A DNA stretch of 64,000 nt from Humulus lupulus (Eukaryota > Streptophyta > Magnoliopsida > Rosales > Cannabaceae): assembly GCF_963169125.1 (NCBI RefSeq), contig NC_084798.1:98721970-98785969 (forward strand), given 5' to 3'. The translations under genes were made by a program, and so were the position numbers. The notes below the pieces were generated by a model. The model was not told the DNA's origin and did no database searches. It worked only from the letters and a program-made list of their open reading frames with translations. Below, piece by piece: positions 34,319 through 46,165 of this stretch; position 1 is the stretch's first letter, and the number at the start of each line of letters is the position of its first letter.

Positions 34319-35525
34319 TCAGTGTTCTACAAGTGTCCAGCCTTCCATGTACACATTCCTAGACCACCAAGTGGAGTTCATTATCCAAATAAGGTACAAT
34401 GGTTTGTATTTTTTATAGCAGTTAATATTCTAAATCTTGGAAGTTTAATGCAACATAATTCTATGCGGGACTTGAAAAGAGTTCTGAAATTTTACTAGAT
34501 AAGGATATACAACTTTCTTCTATAGCATGTGCTTCCAAACAATTCTCATTGGAACTAATGAAAATTAATTTTGGTAAGGAAACCTTTGAAAATATTTTAA
34601 TCAGAACTAGTTAATTTGGTGGTAGTAACTTAAGAGGGGTAGCTCAAATGGTGAGGCATGTAATTTACTCCAACAAGATCTCTTGTTCAAATTTTTCCTG
34701 GGCACCTACATAGCAATTGCTATGGTTTCTTGTTCAAATTTTTTAGGTGGAGAGCCTAGTTAAAAAAAAATAATTGGTGGTAGTAACTTTCATTACCAAT
34801 GATTTATTTTTGTGTTTATGAATCAGTTTATTAACCTTGTTTGTTAGTTTTAGTCTGGACTCTAGAGTAATTGTTTGTGTGGCATTAATGATGCCTGGCA
34901 TCTCAGCTTTATCAATTAAATTGTGTGATTGGATTGGAAAACAAACATTTGGTTTTGAGCACCAATGGCATCTTTTAACTTTTAAATGACCCGATTTTTA
35001 CACCTACCTTTTAATTTGAGACAAAGTGTTGATGGAAACTTTTCAATGAGAAAACTTACTTTATTTGATGCTCCCAGTTTCTCTTGCTTTGATTATAAAC
35101 GCATGTATATAATACACACACACAAACACAAATATATAATTTGGGTCAAGCTGATTTTTGGTATTATGTTTATGCAGTCTATCATCAAGAAGCATGTTAA
35201 ACCCACACCATTTTTTTGGCATGAGAAGTCTGCTGTTGTTGGACGGTTGCATTCTTTAAGGTGAGAAGGCCCTAATATTATCTTTTTATAGAGCAGATTT
35301 TGCTTGTAGTATAATTGCATGGCCAGCTGATAAAGTTATATTTAGGTAATTAACTTTTTTTATGTACTCTTTTAGTTTACTATAACTTTAAGTTGAAGCA
35401 TTACTTATTTAAATTTTGTTGTAGCTAAACAAATGGACTCACAACAAAGACAAGTGCACAAAGGATGATGAATTGAAGGATGGAGCAAGTTTCACGCATG
35501 GTTTACTTTTGTGTATCTTGTAATG
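34319..35525 (+). pseudogene. Third captured gene fragment, unidentified
   Basis: Two well-formed exons with flanking AG/GT: 34,319-34,393 (SVFYKCPAFHVHIPRPPSGVHYPNK) and 35,179-35,261 (SIIKKHVKPTPFFWHEKSAVVGRLHSLR). A possible third starts after 'gtag' at 35,425 (LNKWTHNKDKCTKDDELKDGA..) and ends in a TAA near 35,520. The first exon begins only 16 bases after the FIP2 remnant, so the two fragments are fused. The peptides look like conserved enzyme sequence rich in H, P and K, but I do not recognise the family. The intron holds a SINE. Confidence 0.55.
34632..34773 (+). mobile_element. tRNA-derived SINE
   Basis: Flanked by a perfect 16-bp duplication ttggtggtagtaactt (34,616-34,631 and 34,774-34,789). 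The body has an A-box-like 'tagctcaaatggtgag' (~34,640), a B-box-like 'ttgttcaaattttt' (~34,683) and an A-rich end 'taaaaaaaaataa'. Size ~142 bp. It lies in the intron of the third captured fragment. Confidence 0.85.
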
Positions 35526-38003
35526 TTTCTATTTTTCATTTTTGAAGTAAAAATTGTTCAAGATTATAAAACTTTATTATGTTATGCTTTCAAACTTAAG
35601 TTAGAACTAAGATCTCATGAAGTAGACACATTCATGGTTTGAATTAGTTATTGTTTAATGTAATACTTATGGTTTATCAATCTATTGAGAATTACATTTT
35701 ATGATTAATTTTGAATTTTTTTTTTATCAAAATACAATAATGAAAATCTTTTAATTAAAAAAAAAACCATATAAGTATATTTATCAAAATAAAATTTAAA
35801 ATTTTATTACTATATGTTATGATTTAAAAGCATATTATAAGCGTAAAAAATTGTTATGGTTTATATAATATAACAAACTAAAAATGTTATCAAAATAATC
35901 AAATGTAACAGTTGAAAAGTGTTATGAAAAAAATACAAGATTAAACTTCAAATTTATAATAAAAAACTCTATCTAAATGTTATTATTTGAATATTATAGC
36001 ACCTAAAATTGTGTTATTGAATAGTTTAAGATAACACCGAACATAACATTCAAAAAATGTTATAGAAAAGACTGGACTTTTAATAACATGGGCTACGTTA
36101 GCATTTTCAGAAGTGCTATCAATAGTCCCCGATAGCACTTTTTAAGTGTTATGAATACTGTTTTTTCTTGTAGTGTTATTTGAATTATTGTTGTTTAATT
36201 TGAGGTAAAAAATGTTGTTTTATTGAAATTAAATGTCAAAGTAAATTAAGTTTTAATTAATATTTTCATGAGATTTATGTTGTATATTTTATTAATGAAA
36301 ATATTAGTTTTAATTTAATTTATGATAATTTTGCAGAAATTTTGTGGCAAATTGATGTTTGAAAATTCAGAAAAAGAATGAAAAGTGGTATATTTGAAAA
36401 ATAAAAAAGGAAGCTGTAGCAGCCCAATCACGCCAGCCCAGGCCCAAACCGCAGCCACAATTGCCTAGTCGCCCAGGCCCTCTTCCTTTCTGTTGCCTTC
36501 CCAACCGTGGGCCTCCTGAAGACTTTAGCTGCCCAACGGATCCTACTGCTCCGAGCTTGATGCACCCAACCGAAGCCCATTGCTCCTCACAGTTGATGCA
36601 ACCAAATCAAGCCAATTACTTCAATCTCCCTCGTCCCCAGCAAGCTCTCCCTACCGAAGCATCCCAGGCCCACCTGGCCCAATTCAGCATCACCCAGGCC
36701 TACGCCTGCCAGCCAAACCACCCAGACCCAATGCCTCCACCACGCCAGTGGCCTACCCAATCCAGCCACTTTCCCACCTGCCACAACCTCCATGCCATTT
36801 TCCCCTTGAGCCCAACAAAAGCAGACTTTTGTACCCTTGTCCCCTTTTCCAAAAATACCACGTTTTTACCCAAACTTTTCTACACATTTTACCCTACAAC
36901 ATCATCATTACACCCTATAATTTATCCCTATTTGCCATATTATTATTAATTTAATTAATTTAAATTGATTATTTTAATACACTTTTTTTGGCTATAAATA
37001 AGGGAGTTTAGTTCAAATTTTTGAAGGAGGTTACACTACATACTTACCACATTTTAAAACCTCTCTATTCTCTTCATCTTCTTCTTCTTTTTGGTTATTT
37101 GTCTATGTATTTTTAGAGGAACAATTTGAGGGTTTTCGTCCAAATTTTCCTAAGTTATGTTTGTAATTTTTTTGTTTGTATTTTCTATTCTAGTTATGAG
37201 TTTCTATTCTTTTTAAGATTATTAAGGTGATGATGAAACAATATGTAACTAGATATTATTTATTTTGTATGTTGATCTCCCATTTCGTGCAACAAAGTTT
37301 ATGGATTTTTCTTTTTCAAATATCATCTTTCATCTTAAATATCATGTATTTTTTATTGTTAGCACATATTTATACTTTGTTCTTCATTAATGCAAAAACA
37401 TAATATTCTTTGTGTAAGATGTGTCATTAAATTGTACACATCCAATGCTTAGAACAAAAATATTATATTTTGCCTTATAAATAATATTCATTGATTTATT
37501 TGTTATTTTATTAGATTGATTTACATTAAATGCTTTGAAATTATAATTTTAAAAAGTGAAGATAGATCCTATATTTTTATAAAAACTTGTGCTTAAATAT
37601 AATATCTAATTTGAATAAGTGATGATTTGATTAATTTCTACTATTACTAGAACTTGGGAATCAATGTACTTTTAAATATTATTGAACTTATATTTTGTGG
37701 ATTCTATTATCTTAATAATCTTTCTTTTACCATCTTGATTTCTACTTTTAATTTATGTTTATATATTGTCTTTAATTTCTTTAATATTGTCTCTTATTTG
37801 ATTTTCTTTTTACAAAGTCTCATCAATCTTTGGAGCTAGGTTAGAATATATTAATTTTGATTTAAAATAGTTTTCTTTTCGATTTTAGACAATTCCTTTG
37901 GGTTCGACATCCTTGCTTACACGATCACTATTCTATATGAACGATTCGTGCGCTTGCAATTTATAAATATTTAAAACATACCCATTTTGGATCAATCAAT
38001 TGA

Positions 38004-39790
38004 CTCCAACTAATGTTCCATCGTAATCAACGCAAGTTGATGATGAAATTTCCACTCTTCATGTCCAACCGACGCAAGTCAATTTAAATGAAGAAAGTAC
38101 CACTGTTCCTTAGCAAACAGTCACGGAGCCTCGTCATAATGGGAGGGTTTCTAGGAACCCAGTTCGCTATGGTTTGGATGGTGAAACCAATATGGTTGTT
38201 GGTGACACTCGTGATGATGATCCGTTGTCTTTCAAATAGGCAATGGCTAGCACTGAAAAGGAACTATGGCTCGAAGCCATGAAACAGGAAATGGAGTATA
38301 TGTACTCAAATTCCATCTGGGATCTTTTGGAAGCACCTAGTGACTTTAGGGCCATTGGGTGCAAGTGGATCTGCAAGAAGAAACAAGGTGTTGGTGGAAA
38401 TATTGAGACTTATAAAGCTCTATTAGTGGGAAAGGGTTATACCAAAAGAGAAGGCGTGGACTGCGAGGAAACTTTTTTTCCGGTAGCCATGCTCAAGTCC
38501 ATTCGCATCCTCCTATCCATAGCAGCCACTCTTGACTATGAGATCTGGCAAATGGATGTCAAGACAACTTTTCTTAATGGAAAGCTTGACGAAGTCATTT
38601 ATATGGATCAGCCAGAAGGATTTAAAGTAGCTGGACAAGAAGGAAAATTTTACAAGTTGAATAGGTCCATCTATGGACTTAATCAAGCTTCTCGTTCCTG
38701 AAATCCTAGGTTTGATGAAATAATCAAAACCTATGGCTTTGAACAAAATGTTGATGAGCCCTGTGTTTACCAATTGAAGGAAAATCAAATAGTGGTATTC
38801 TTGGTTCTTTATGTAGATGAAATCGTACTCATTAGAAACAATGTTAAGAAATTATCAGATGTGAAGAATTGGCTGAGCACTCAATTCCAGATGAAGAATT
38901 TGGGTGAAGCAAGTTATTTTCTATGTATCCAGATCATTAGGGATAGAAAGAACAGACTCTTAGCTCTATCTCAAGCAGCTTACATTGATAAAGTGCTTGA
39001 ACGTTTCTTAATGACAAATTCCAAGAAAGGGCGTCTACCTTCCTGCCATGGAATTCATCTTTCAAAGAAGCAGTCTCCCCATACTCCTGAAGAGGAAGAT
39101 GCAAATAGAAAAGTTCCTTACGCTTATGCAGTTGGAAGTCTGATGTATGCCATGATGTGTGCTAGATTAGATATCTGCTATGTAGCAGGAGTAGTGAGCA
39201 GGTATCAGTCAAACCTAGGACCGGAACATTGGATAACACTTAAGCATATCCTGAAGTATTTGAGACGAACTAGGGATTATATGTTAGTCTACAAGGGTGG
39301 TGTTCTGAACCCTGTAGGCTACAACGATTCAGATTTTTAGACTGATGTCGATGACAGGAAGTCTACTTCTGGAATGGTGTTTACTCTTGGGGGTGGAGTT
39401 GTAATTTGGAGAAGTGTAAAGCAGTCTGCAATCTCAGATTCCACCATGGAGGCTGAGTACATAGCTGCATCAGAAGCAGCTAAGGAAATAGTCTGGCTAA
39501 AGAAGTTTTATTCGGATCTTGGTGTTATTTCAGAAATGGATAAACCGCTTGTGTTGTTTTGTGACAATACATTAGTGATAGACAACTCGAAAGAACCTCG
39601 AAGCCACAAGAGGAGTAAGCATATAGAAAGGAAGAATCACATTATTCGAGAATATGTGACCAGGGGAGATGTGAAGGTTATGAAGATTGCAACTGAAGAC
39701 AATCTTGTGGATCCGTTTACAAAGACACTACCAGAAGCTACATTTGATAAGCATATCAAGGAAATCGGGTTAGTAAAATTAAGGCATTAG
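38004..39790 (+). pseudogene. Reverse transcriptase and RNase H of copia C1
   Basis: Continues C1 pol after the Athila-like insertion. Spacer (DDEISTLHVQPTQVNLNEE) to 38,240, then RT: MASTEKELWLEAMKQEM (38,243), CKWICKKK (38,370), QMDVKTTFLNGKLDE (38,550-38,595), and the catalytic box LVLYVDEIVLI (38,804-38,835) where active copia has YVDD. RNase H: STMEAEYIAASEA (39,441-39,480), CDNTLVIDNSKEPRSHKRSKHIE (39,561-39,630). Stops at 38,118, 38,238, 38,699, 39,338 interrupt it. A 19-bp copy of an LTR-internal sequence (agtggttagtattctaact) lies at 39,811-39,829, just before the 3' LTR. Confidence 0.92.
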
Positions 39791-39834
39791 TTTCAATTAG
39801 TGCAAGTCAGAGTGGTTAGTATTCTAACTAATCT

Positions 39835-41680
39835 TGTTGGGGTTTGATGCCCTAATTAAAACCCAAATTCTTTGTAATCTCATTTTATTATCAATAAAAG
39901 AATAGAAATAATTTTGTGATTTGGTCAATCAATTTGCTCACATGTTTTATTTTCATGATTATTTGTTTAATATAAACTTCTATTAAATCCCAAGCATATA
40001 GCTAATCTTATTTATAGTGACGTAATCACAGTGGAATATGATTATATGTTCAAAATAAGTTAGTCCTAAGATTAGTCAGTGCATAGGATATACACTGACT
40101 TGCCAATCTACGATATGATCTACTTACACATTATAGTGTTATGTTCTTTCCAGAACATTAGCAAAGTAGATAAGATCAGATGTATTTGTTACATCGAACT
40201 GGACTGATATTGACAATTGATAAGATAAGGAAACATATTGTTATTATCTATTCTAGTCATATCATACAGTTGACCATAGGTCAATTCAATCTTAATTCCG
40301 AGTGGTTAGTATTCTAACTGATTGTATTATTTGAGTTCTTTGACTTGTTCGTTACCAGATTACTCTATGGACTAGCCCATACTTACATCTTGGGAACTCG
40401 GTAGTACAATTGAGTGGGAGTGTTAATCATAGATATGAACATCTATAGCTTCTAATGAAGAAGTGAAATGATGGTTCCCTTTTAGTTTGGTTCAAGGTGT
40501 TAAATGATAGAGATCTCATTTCAGTAATTAAATTAGTTTACCGAAATATTATTTACAAGGAACTAAGTGTTTTAAGGATAAAATACAATGAGGGGTAAAA
40601 TGGTATTTTAGTCCTATCTCATTGTAGACCGCCTATAGAATATTGAATGACAATTATGGTTGTAACAATGGATAATTAATAGTGTATCTATATTTATGAT
40701 AGAGCGTTCTATGAATTCAAGAGTGCAATTCCAAGTCTATAGTGGAGTCACGATGAATTAATAAGTTAGTAAATTTATTTGTTAGATTTATGATAACTTA
40801 TTGGAGCTTGATTTCATAGACCCATGGTCCCCATTGTACCTTGGGTAAAATCATCTAGATATTCTCAATTAATTGATTTAATTATCAATGAGAATTATCA
40901 AAGTTGACCAGGTCAATTTTGGATAGTTTCGTAGAGTTATATAATTTTGAGAAGAAAAGAGAAATTAGGGTAGATTTATTAATCAAGATAAATTGGTATC
41001 TAAATTAATAAATAAGTTTAGATCAAGGTTCAAATTATAAATAATTAATTTGATAAAGGATTTAAATAATTATTTAATTAATTAAATCAATTGAAAATAA
41101 TACAGCCCTTGATTTTAAGTCCAATGAGCTTATAATCAAATGGGAAATTTCAAGGGCCTATAGCCCATGATAATTTCGATCTAGGGCTGTTAATTGGCTA
41201 TTATTTTATTGATTTTTTAAATTAAATTAAATGGCCTAATTGAGTCTATAAAAGGAGTGCTTAGAGAGAAGTCAAAACACAAGTTTGACAAGTCAAAGTT
41301 TCTGATAGGTTTTAGATTCTCTTTAAACACAAGTCCTTTTCTAAGCCTATTTGTTATGTTCTCTTCTTCTCTCTGTATCTAACTCATGTGTTGAGAATTG
41401 CCCACTCTAGTCTAGGTGATTCTAAGGATACATTGGAAGACTGTGAAAAAATTAGAAGAACATTTCAGTTTCTTGATAATACTCTGCGACATAAAGGATA
41501 CAAGAGTTAGAGAAACTGAAGGAAGGACTCTTTCATTCCGCTGCATATACTGTAAGTATTCTTATCTTTGTTTCTCTTCGAATTCAATTTTAGAAACATA
41601 TTATAGGTTATCTCATATTAATTTGTTTAATATTAGATCTACATGAAAATAAATAAAGATCCTGTATAAGTTTCCCAACA
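39835..41680 (+). repeat. 3' LTR of copia C1
   Basis: 1,846 bp, tgttgggg...cccaaca, TATA box tataaaagg at 41,247-41,255, followed by target duplication ttggc. The usual 'aagtgggaga' purine tract before the LTR is not present. Confidence 0.95.
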
Positions 41681-41898
41681 TTGGCTGGCCCTATTGGAGA
41701 GATGGCTAACTCAAGACTGGCTTCCTGCAAGCTTTTAGTAGAAGCCTTATCTTACGTTGGTATTTGTAATCCTTTTGCTAACTTTTAGATTGTTTCGCCT
41801 TGGTATTCTACTAGTTGCCTCTTTATGTAGTCATATTTTATCTTCTAATTAAATTTTTGTGTTAAATGTTAGGATTGGTTAAAATACAAAGTCCAAGT

Positions 41899-43978
41899 TG
41901 TAAGGTCCTCCTAATCCAGGATGTTACATTGTGTACTTTAAATAGTTCTAGACTTACTAATCAAGTCCCTGGTTATAAATGTGTAACTAAGGTTAGTGCA
42001 AGGGTTAGGGTTAAAAATTTTGGTCTAAGAGAACATTGACTGTTCATTAAAATATTCTTTTTTATACATGGGATCCCGACATAATGTTTAGAAGGACTAT
42101 TATAGTTCAAAAGTTACAATCAGCTGACCTAAGAAGCAAAATAAGGGTACAACCCTAGTTCCTCTAAGATAACCCCGGTTGTGGTGGTCAAGTAGCTGCA
42201 TAACTACACGATGCCACCGAAGCTCTCCAATTCATGGCTAGTCCAATTTCCCCTTCCCCTTACACGCACCACATAGCACCTGTGAGCCAAGGCTCAGCTA
42301 GAAAACTTAAAATGCATGAACAATAAATACAAATTCCAGAGGTATATCTAGCATGCCCAATAGTATTAACCTACTCATGCATGCATACAATTAAAATTAA
42401 ACAATAATAGGATCCTTCTAGACCATGGAGTCAACTTAGGGCCCTTTGCCCTAAATAAATGACCATAGAGTCAATTTGAGGCCCTATGTCCTAGCTATGT
42501 GACGACAGAGTCACCCGAGGCCCTGTGCCTAACTTTGAATAACTTGCCATAGAGCTAGCCAAGTGCTTTGTTCTTTTCCAAACGACCATAGGGTCGACCA
42601 ACATAATAGTACGTCCCTGATTAGGCCTAAGCCTCTCGACCAGCGCACAACGCGATATTTCCACTCTTGGCTAATAACTCAATGCTTCAATCACATCTTC
42701 AGACAACCAAATAAATAGATAACCAGGTAAACAGATAACCTGATACAAATGACCTGATACAAATAAGAATACATCAGATAAAACAAGTATGCATACATAT
42801 TACTCACATATCTTAGCCATTTAAATAAAAACATAGTGATAACTATGTTCCTTAATAGGGTCGAGCCCTAATCACACATATAATCACATTTAACAAGTAC
42901 TAGGTGGAATTTTCTTACCTCATCCAAGTGCAACGTATAATAAGAATGACCCTCAAGCACGGTCCTGGTTCTGAGCCCCTAGTGGTAACCTAGTCAAAAC
43001 CATAGTACATAATCCTGTTAATAACGAGTGAAAAAAGGCTTCCGGATCGAGTCCTAGCCTCTGAGACGTCAAATTCTACTAAACCGGGTAGTAGATACGA
43101 TCCCAAGTTCTTAGGTTTGAGTTCCTGTCACTCAAAACCCATTCTAGCAATTTCTGCCTATATGCACCGCAGCGGCCCCTTATGGGTCGTGGCGCACCTC
43201 AAGTACAAGGCTTCCAGCCCCTGTATTTCTTGGGACACGCGTTGCGACTCAGACCTATTGGGTCACGGCGCGCCTCTATGAAACCGAATCCCCTGGGCCC
43301 TAGGTGCATGCAGGTCGTGGTTCCCCAAGAACAGGGTCGCGGCGCAACCCTATGAACCCTGATTTCAAGCTTTTTCCTCAAGCCAAATCATACCCAAAAT
43401 CATCCCAAATAATTCCAAAAACCATAATCTAACCCCATAACAACATCAACATATTACCAGCAACAAAACCCAACCTAAAACTTGACCAAAAACTCACCAA
43501 AACTCACAATCAACCCCTTGAGCCTCAAAGTTCAAGAACATAAAAAAAACCAAAACAGGACTTAGTCAAAACAACGATTGATGCTTACCATAGTTGTGTT
43601 TAATGATCTCCTAGTTGCAACCAATGCAACCCTAGATTCAAACCTTCAATTTCCTTGAATTCCCTTACTTTTCCTCAAGATATCCACACCAAAATAAAGA
43701 TAGATGGAGGGAACGGTTGGGAGAGAGAGAGAGAGTTGATGAGAGTTCTAAGGCTGCTGAGTGTTTTGTGCTTTGTGAGGTTACTTAGAGTTCTAGTAAC
43801 TCTCAGTAAATCCGGACGCTTGGGGTACCCAAAACCATCCCTGAGTGTAAAATGGTCAAAGTCCCTGAAAATCCCTCCTAATCTCACTAACTTCGAATAT
43901 ATCTTAAAATATTTATTTCCATTACTCGATAACCCAGTCATGAAGTAAATAACAGAATACCCCTTGACTCACCCTGTG
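41899..43978 (-). repeat. Inverted G2-family LTR
   Basis: Reverse complement of the G2 LTR: from its end (tgtaaggtcctcctaatcc at 41,899) through the reversed 'gactctatggtca' units (42,420-42,600), the GC-rich block (43,140-43,360) and the upstream half (43,400-43,978, matching 50,890-51,480 reversed). About 210 bp at its own 5' end is missing. It is joined directly to the plus-oriented G2-B LTR at ~43,978. An ORF in it (43,655-43,948) is not a gene. Confidence 0.85.
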
Positions 43979-45479
43979 ATTTTGCGTAAGACTGGCTTGA
44001 GGAAAAAGCTAGAAATATGGGTTCGTAGGATCGCGCTGCGACCCACGTTCACCCAGGGCAGAAGGGATTTAGTTTTGCATAGGCGCATCGCGACCAAGAA
44101 GGTCTGAGTCGTGATGCATGTCCAAGGAAATATAGGGGTTGGGAACCTCTGACTTGAGGCACCTCACGACCCATTAGGGGGCGTCGGAGCGCGTATAGGC
44201 AGAAATTTCCATAATGGGTTTGGAGTGATGGGAACTCAAACCTAAGGGCTTGGGATCAATTCTACTACCCAGTTTAGTTGAATTCGACGTTTCAGAGGCT
44301 AGGACTCAGTTCGCAAGCCTTTTTTCTCACGTTATTAAGGAGATTTTATATAATAGTTATGACTAGGTTACTGTTAGGGGCTCGGAACCGGGATCGTGTT
44401 CGAGGGTCATTCTTATTATACGTTGCACTCAAACGTAAGGTAAGAAAACTGCACCCAGTACGTGTTAAATGTGATTATCTGCATGATTAGGGCTTGGCCC
44501 CATTAAGGAACATAGTTATCACTATGTTTGTATTTAAATGGATGAGATATATGAGTAATATGTTTGCATACTTTTTTTTTATATGAAGTATGATTATTTG
44601 TATCAGGTCATTTGTATCTAGTTATCTGTTTACTTGGTTATCTATTTATCTGGTTGTCTAAATATCTAATTAAAGCATTTACTTATTAGTCAAGGGCGGC
44701 AACATCGCACTGCGCACTGGTTGAGAGGCTTAGACCTGATCGTAGACGTACTATTATGTTGGCCGACCCTATGGTCGTTTGGAAAAGAACGAAGCGCTTG
44801 GCTAGCTCTATGGCAAGTTACCCAGAGCTAGGGCACATGGCCTTGGGTGACTCTATTGTCACATAGCTAGGGCATAGGGCTCCCAATCTACTCTATGGTC
44901 ATTTATTTACGACAAAGGGCTCCGGGTTGACTCTATTTTCATTTATTCAAGGAAGTGGGCCTTAGAATAATCCTATAATCGTTTATTTGTAATTTTATGC
45001 ATGCATGAGTAGGTAATTTTTGTTGGGCATGCTAGATATACCTTTGGAATCTTTATTTATTGTTCATGCATTTGTTTAAGTTTTCTTGCTGAGCCTTGGC
45101 TCACGGGTGCTATGTGGTTCAGGTAAGGGGAAGGGGAAACTGGACCAGCCACGAGTTGGAGAGCTTCAGTGGCCGCGTGTACATATGCGGCTGCTCGACC
45201 ACCAAGGTCGAAGTTATATTGGCAAAACTAGAGTTGTACCCCTTATTTTGCCGCTTAGGTTGAGATATTGTAACTTTTGAATTGTAATAGACCTTTCAAA
45301 CGTTATGTCAAAAACCCATGTATAAACAAGAATATTATAATGAAAAGCCAATGTTCTCTTTGACCAAATATTTTAACCCTAACCCTTGTCACTAACCTTA
45401 GTTACACATTTATAACCAAGCAAGTCTGACACTATTTAAAGTACAAAATGTAACAGTTCTGGATTATGAGGACATTACA
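43979..45479 (+). repeat. Truncated 5' LTR of G2-B
   Basis: Begins mid-LTR at 'gcgtaagactggcttgaggaaaaa' (equivalent to ~51,484), ends gacattaca. Contains the 'gggcttggcccc', 'gactctatggtca' and 'ctcaygggtgctatgtggt' family blocks. Confidence 0.88.
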
Positions 45480-45482
45480 AAT

Positions 45483-45494
45483 TGGTATCAGAGT
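45483..45494 (+). other. Primer-binding site of G2-B (tRNA-iMet)
   Basis: 'tggtatcagagt', one mismatch to the iMet consensus, 3 bases after the LTR. Confidence 0.8.
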
Positions 45495-45689
45495 TGGTAA
45501 GGCTTAAGGGTTCCTGAAGACTTTTCGAGCATGTACCCTCACCACTAAAGACAAGCTTTAGTAACTACTTATGTGATTAAGTGCTTAACTATTTAAATAA
45601 ATGTATACACCTTATCTACATGCCTCATTAGGGAGCATGAGATATGTTGATTGGGCATGACCCTTGACTGTTGCATGAGTGATAAAGAT

Positions 45690-46060
45690 ATGCTTATTAG
45701 TATTTTAATTGCTTGTGAATGCAAAGGAACCGCTTATTTGCATTGTTATATGGACATGTAGGTTAGGACACACTTATTAGCGTTGTTATAGATGCATGTA
45801 TGTTAGGAGATGCTTATTAGCACGATGATTGATTATAAATGTTAAAGAAATGCTTATTAGCGATGTTAATTGCATATATGCCAGACACATGCTTATTAGC
45901 ATTGTTATAATGTATAAATGCTTGAACATGCTTATTTGCATTGTTTATTGCTTATGTATGTCAGTAATGCTTATTTACATTGATATTTGCTGATGAATAT
46001 CAAGAAGTGCTTATTAGCACTGTGGTTGAATGTATTACGTGTTGGCATGCTTATTAGCAT
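45690..46060 (+). repeat. Leader array of ~40-bp hairpin repeats (G2-B)
   Basis: About ten units at roughly 45,690, 45,731, 45,772, 45,811, 45,851, 45,890, 45,928, 45,967, 46,008 and 46,047. Each holds 'tgcttatt(a/t)gca' and is usually followed by 'ttgttat'. Same position and period as in G2-A. Confidence 0.8.
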
Positions 46061-46165
46061 TGCATCTGTTAGTTTGTTCGGTCTTGGACCGCTAGGCAAC
46101 AAGAGGTATAGTTATTAATTACCTAATTTTTGAATTGATCATTGCAGAGTGAGACTATTATCACT

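Larger units (their letters stand above)
28059..36175 (+). mobile_element. Gene-capturing CACTA transposon (Pack-CACTA), 8.1 kb
   Basis: Left end CACTACAACAA, right end TTCTTGTAGTG (reverse complement CACTACAAGAA), with the 3-bp duplication tta (28,056-28,058 and 36,176-36,178) expected for CACTA elements. Subterminal regions (28,070-28,180; 35,700-36,150) are AT-rich with many 'aacat/gttat' motifs. There is no TNP2/TNPA-like transposase, so it is non-autonomous. The interior is composed of exon-intron pieces of at least three plant genes in the same orientation, plus a SINE and a LINE scrap. Strand given as that of the captured genes. Confidence 0.92.
27876..37998 (+). mobile_element. Athila/Tat-like solo LTR in C1, itself split by a CACTA
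   Basis: Starts tgataactctac, ends ggatcaatca, flanked by attga (27,871-27,875 and 37,999-38,003). Without the CACTA (28,059-36,175) and its tta duplication it is about 2.0 kb. TATA box tataaata at 36,993-37,000. The terminal part (about 37,900-37,998) has the 'gggttcgacatcc..gcttgcaatttataaatattt' ending typical of Athila/Tat-type plant LTRs. No second LTR or primer site is present, so it is a solo LTR. A proline-rich ORF at 36,461-36,949 lies in its U3 and is not treated as a gene. Confidence 0.88.
10043..41680 (+). mobile_element. Ty1/copia element C1, complete but shredded by nested insertions
   Basis: Bounded by direct LTRs (10,043-11,891 and 39,835-41,680), each starting tgttgggg and ending cccaaca, and by the 5-bp duplication ttggc (10,038-10,042 and 41,681-41,685). 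Native sequence is about 9.9 kb; the rest is three insertions at 13,102, 24,544 and 27,876, each with its own perfect 5-bp target duplication. Order of gag, protease, integrase, RT, RNase H is the copia order. Every coding block has stops. Confidence 0.95.

Noticed and set aside
34640..34700. tRNA gene
   Set aside because: A- and B-box-like words belong to a SINE; no cloverleaf can be formed, and a target duplication flanks it.
36461..36949. 162-codon proline-rich ORF
   Set aside because: Lies in the GC-richer upstream part of the Athila-like solo LTR, overlaps another long ORF in a second frame, has no domain, and sits just before the LTR TATA box.
43655..43948. 97-codon ORF and its antisense partner
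   Set aside because: Both lie in the inverted G2 LTR; the same sequence is found reversed in the 3' LTR at 50,890-51,180.
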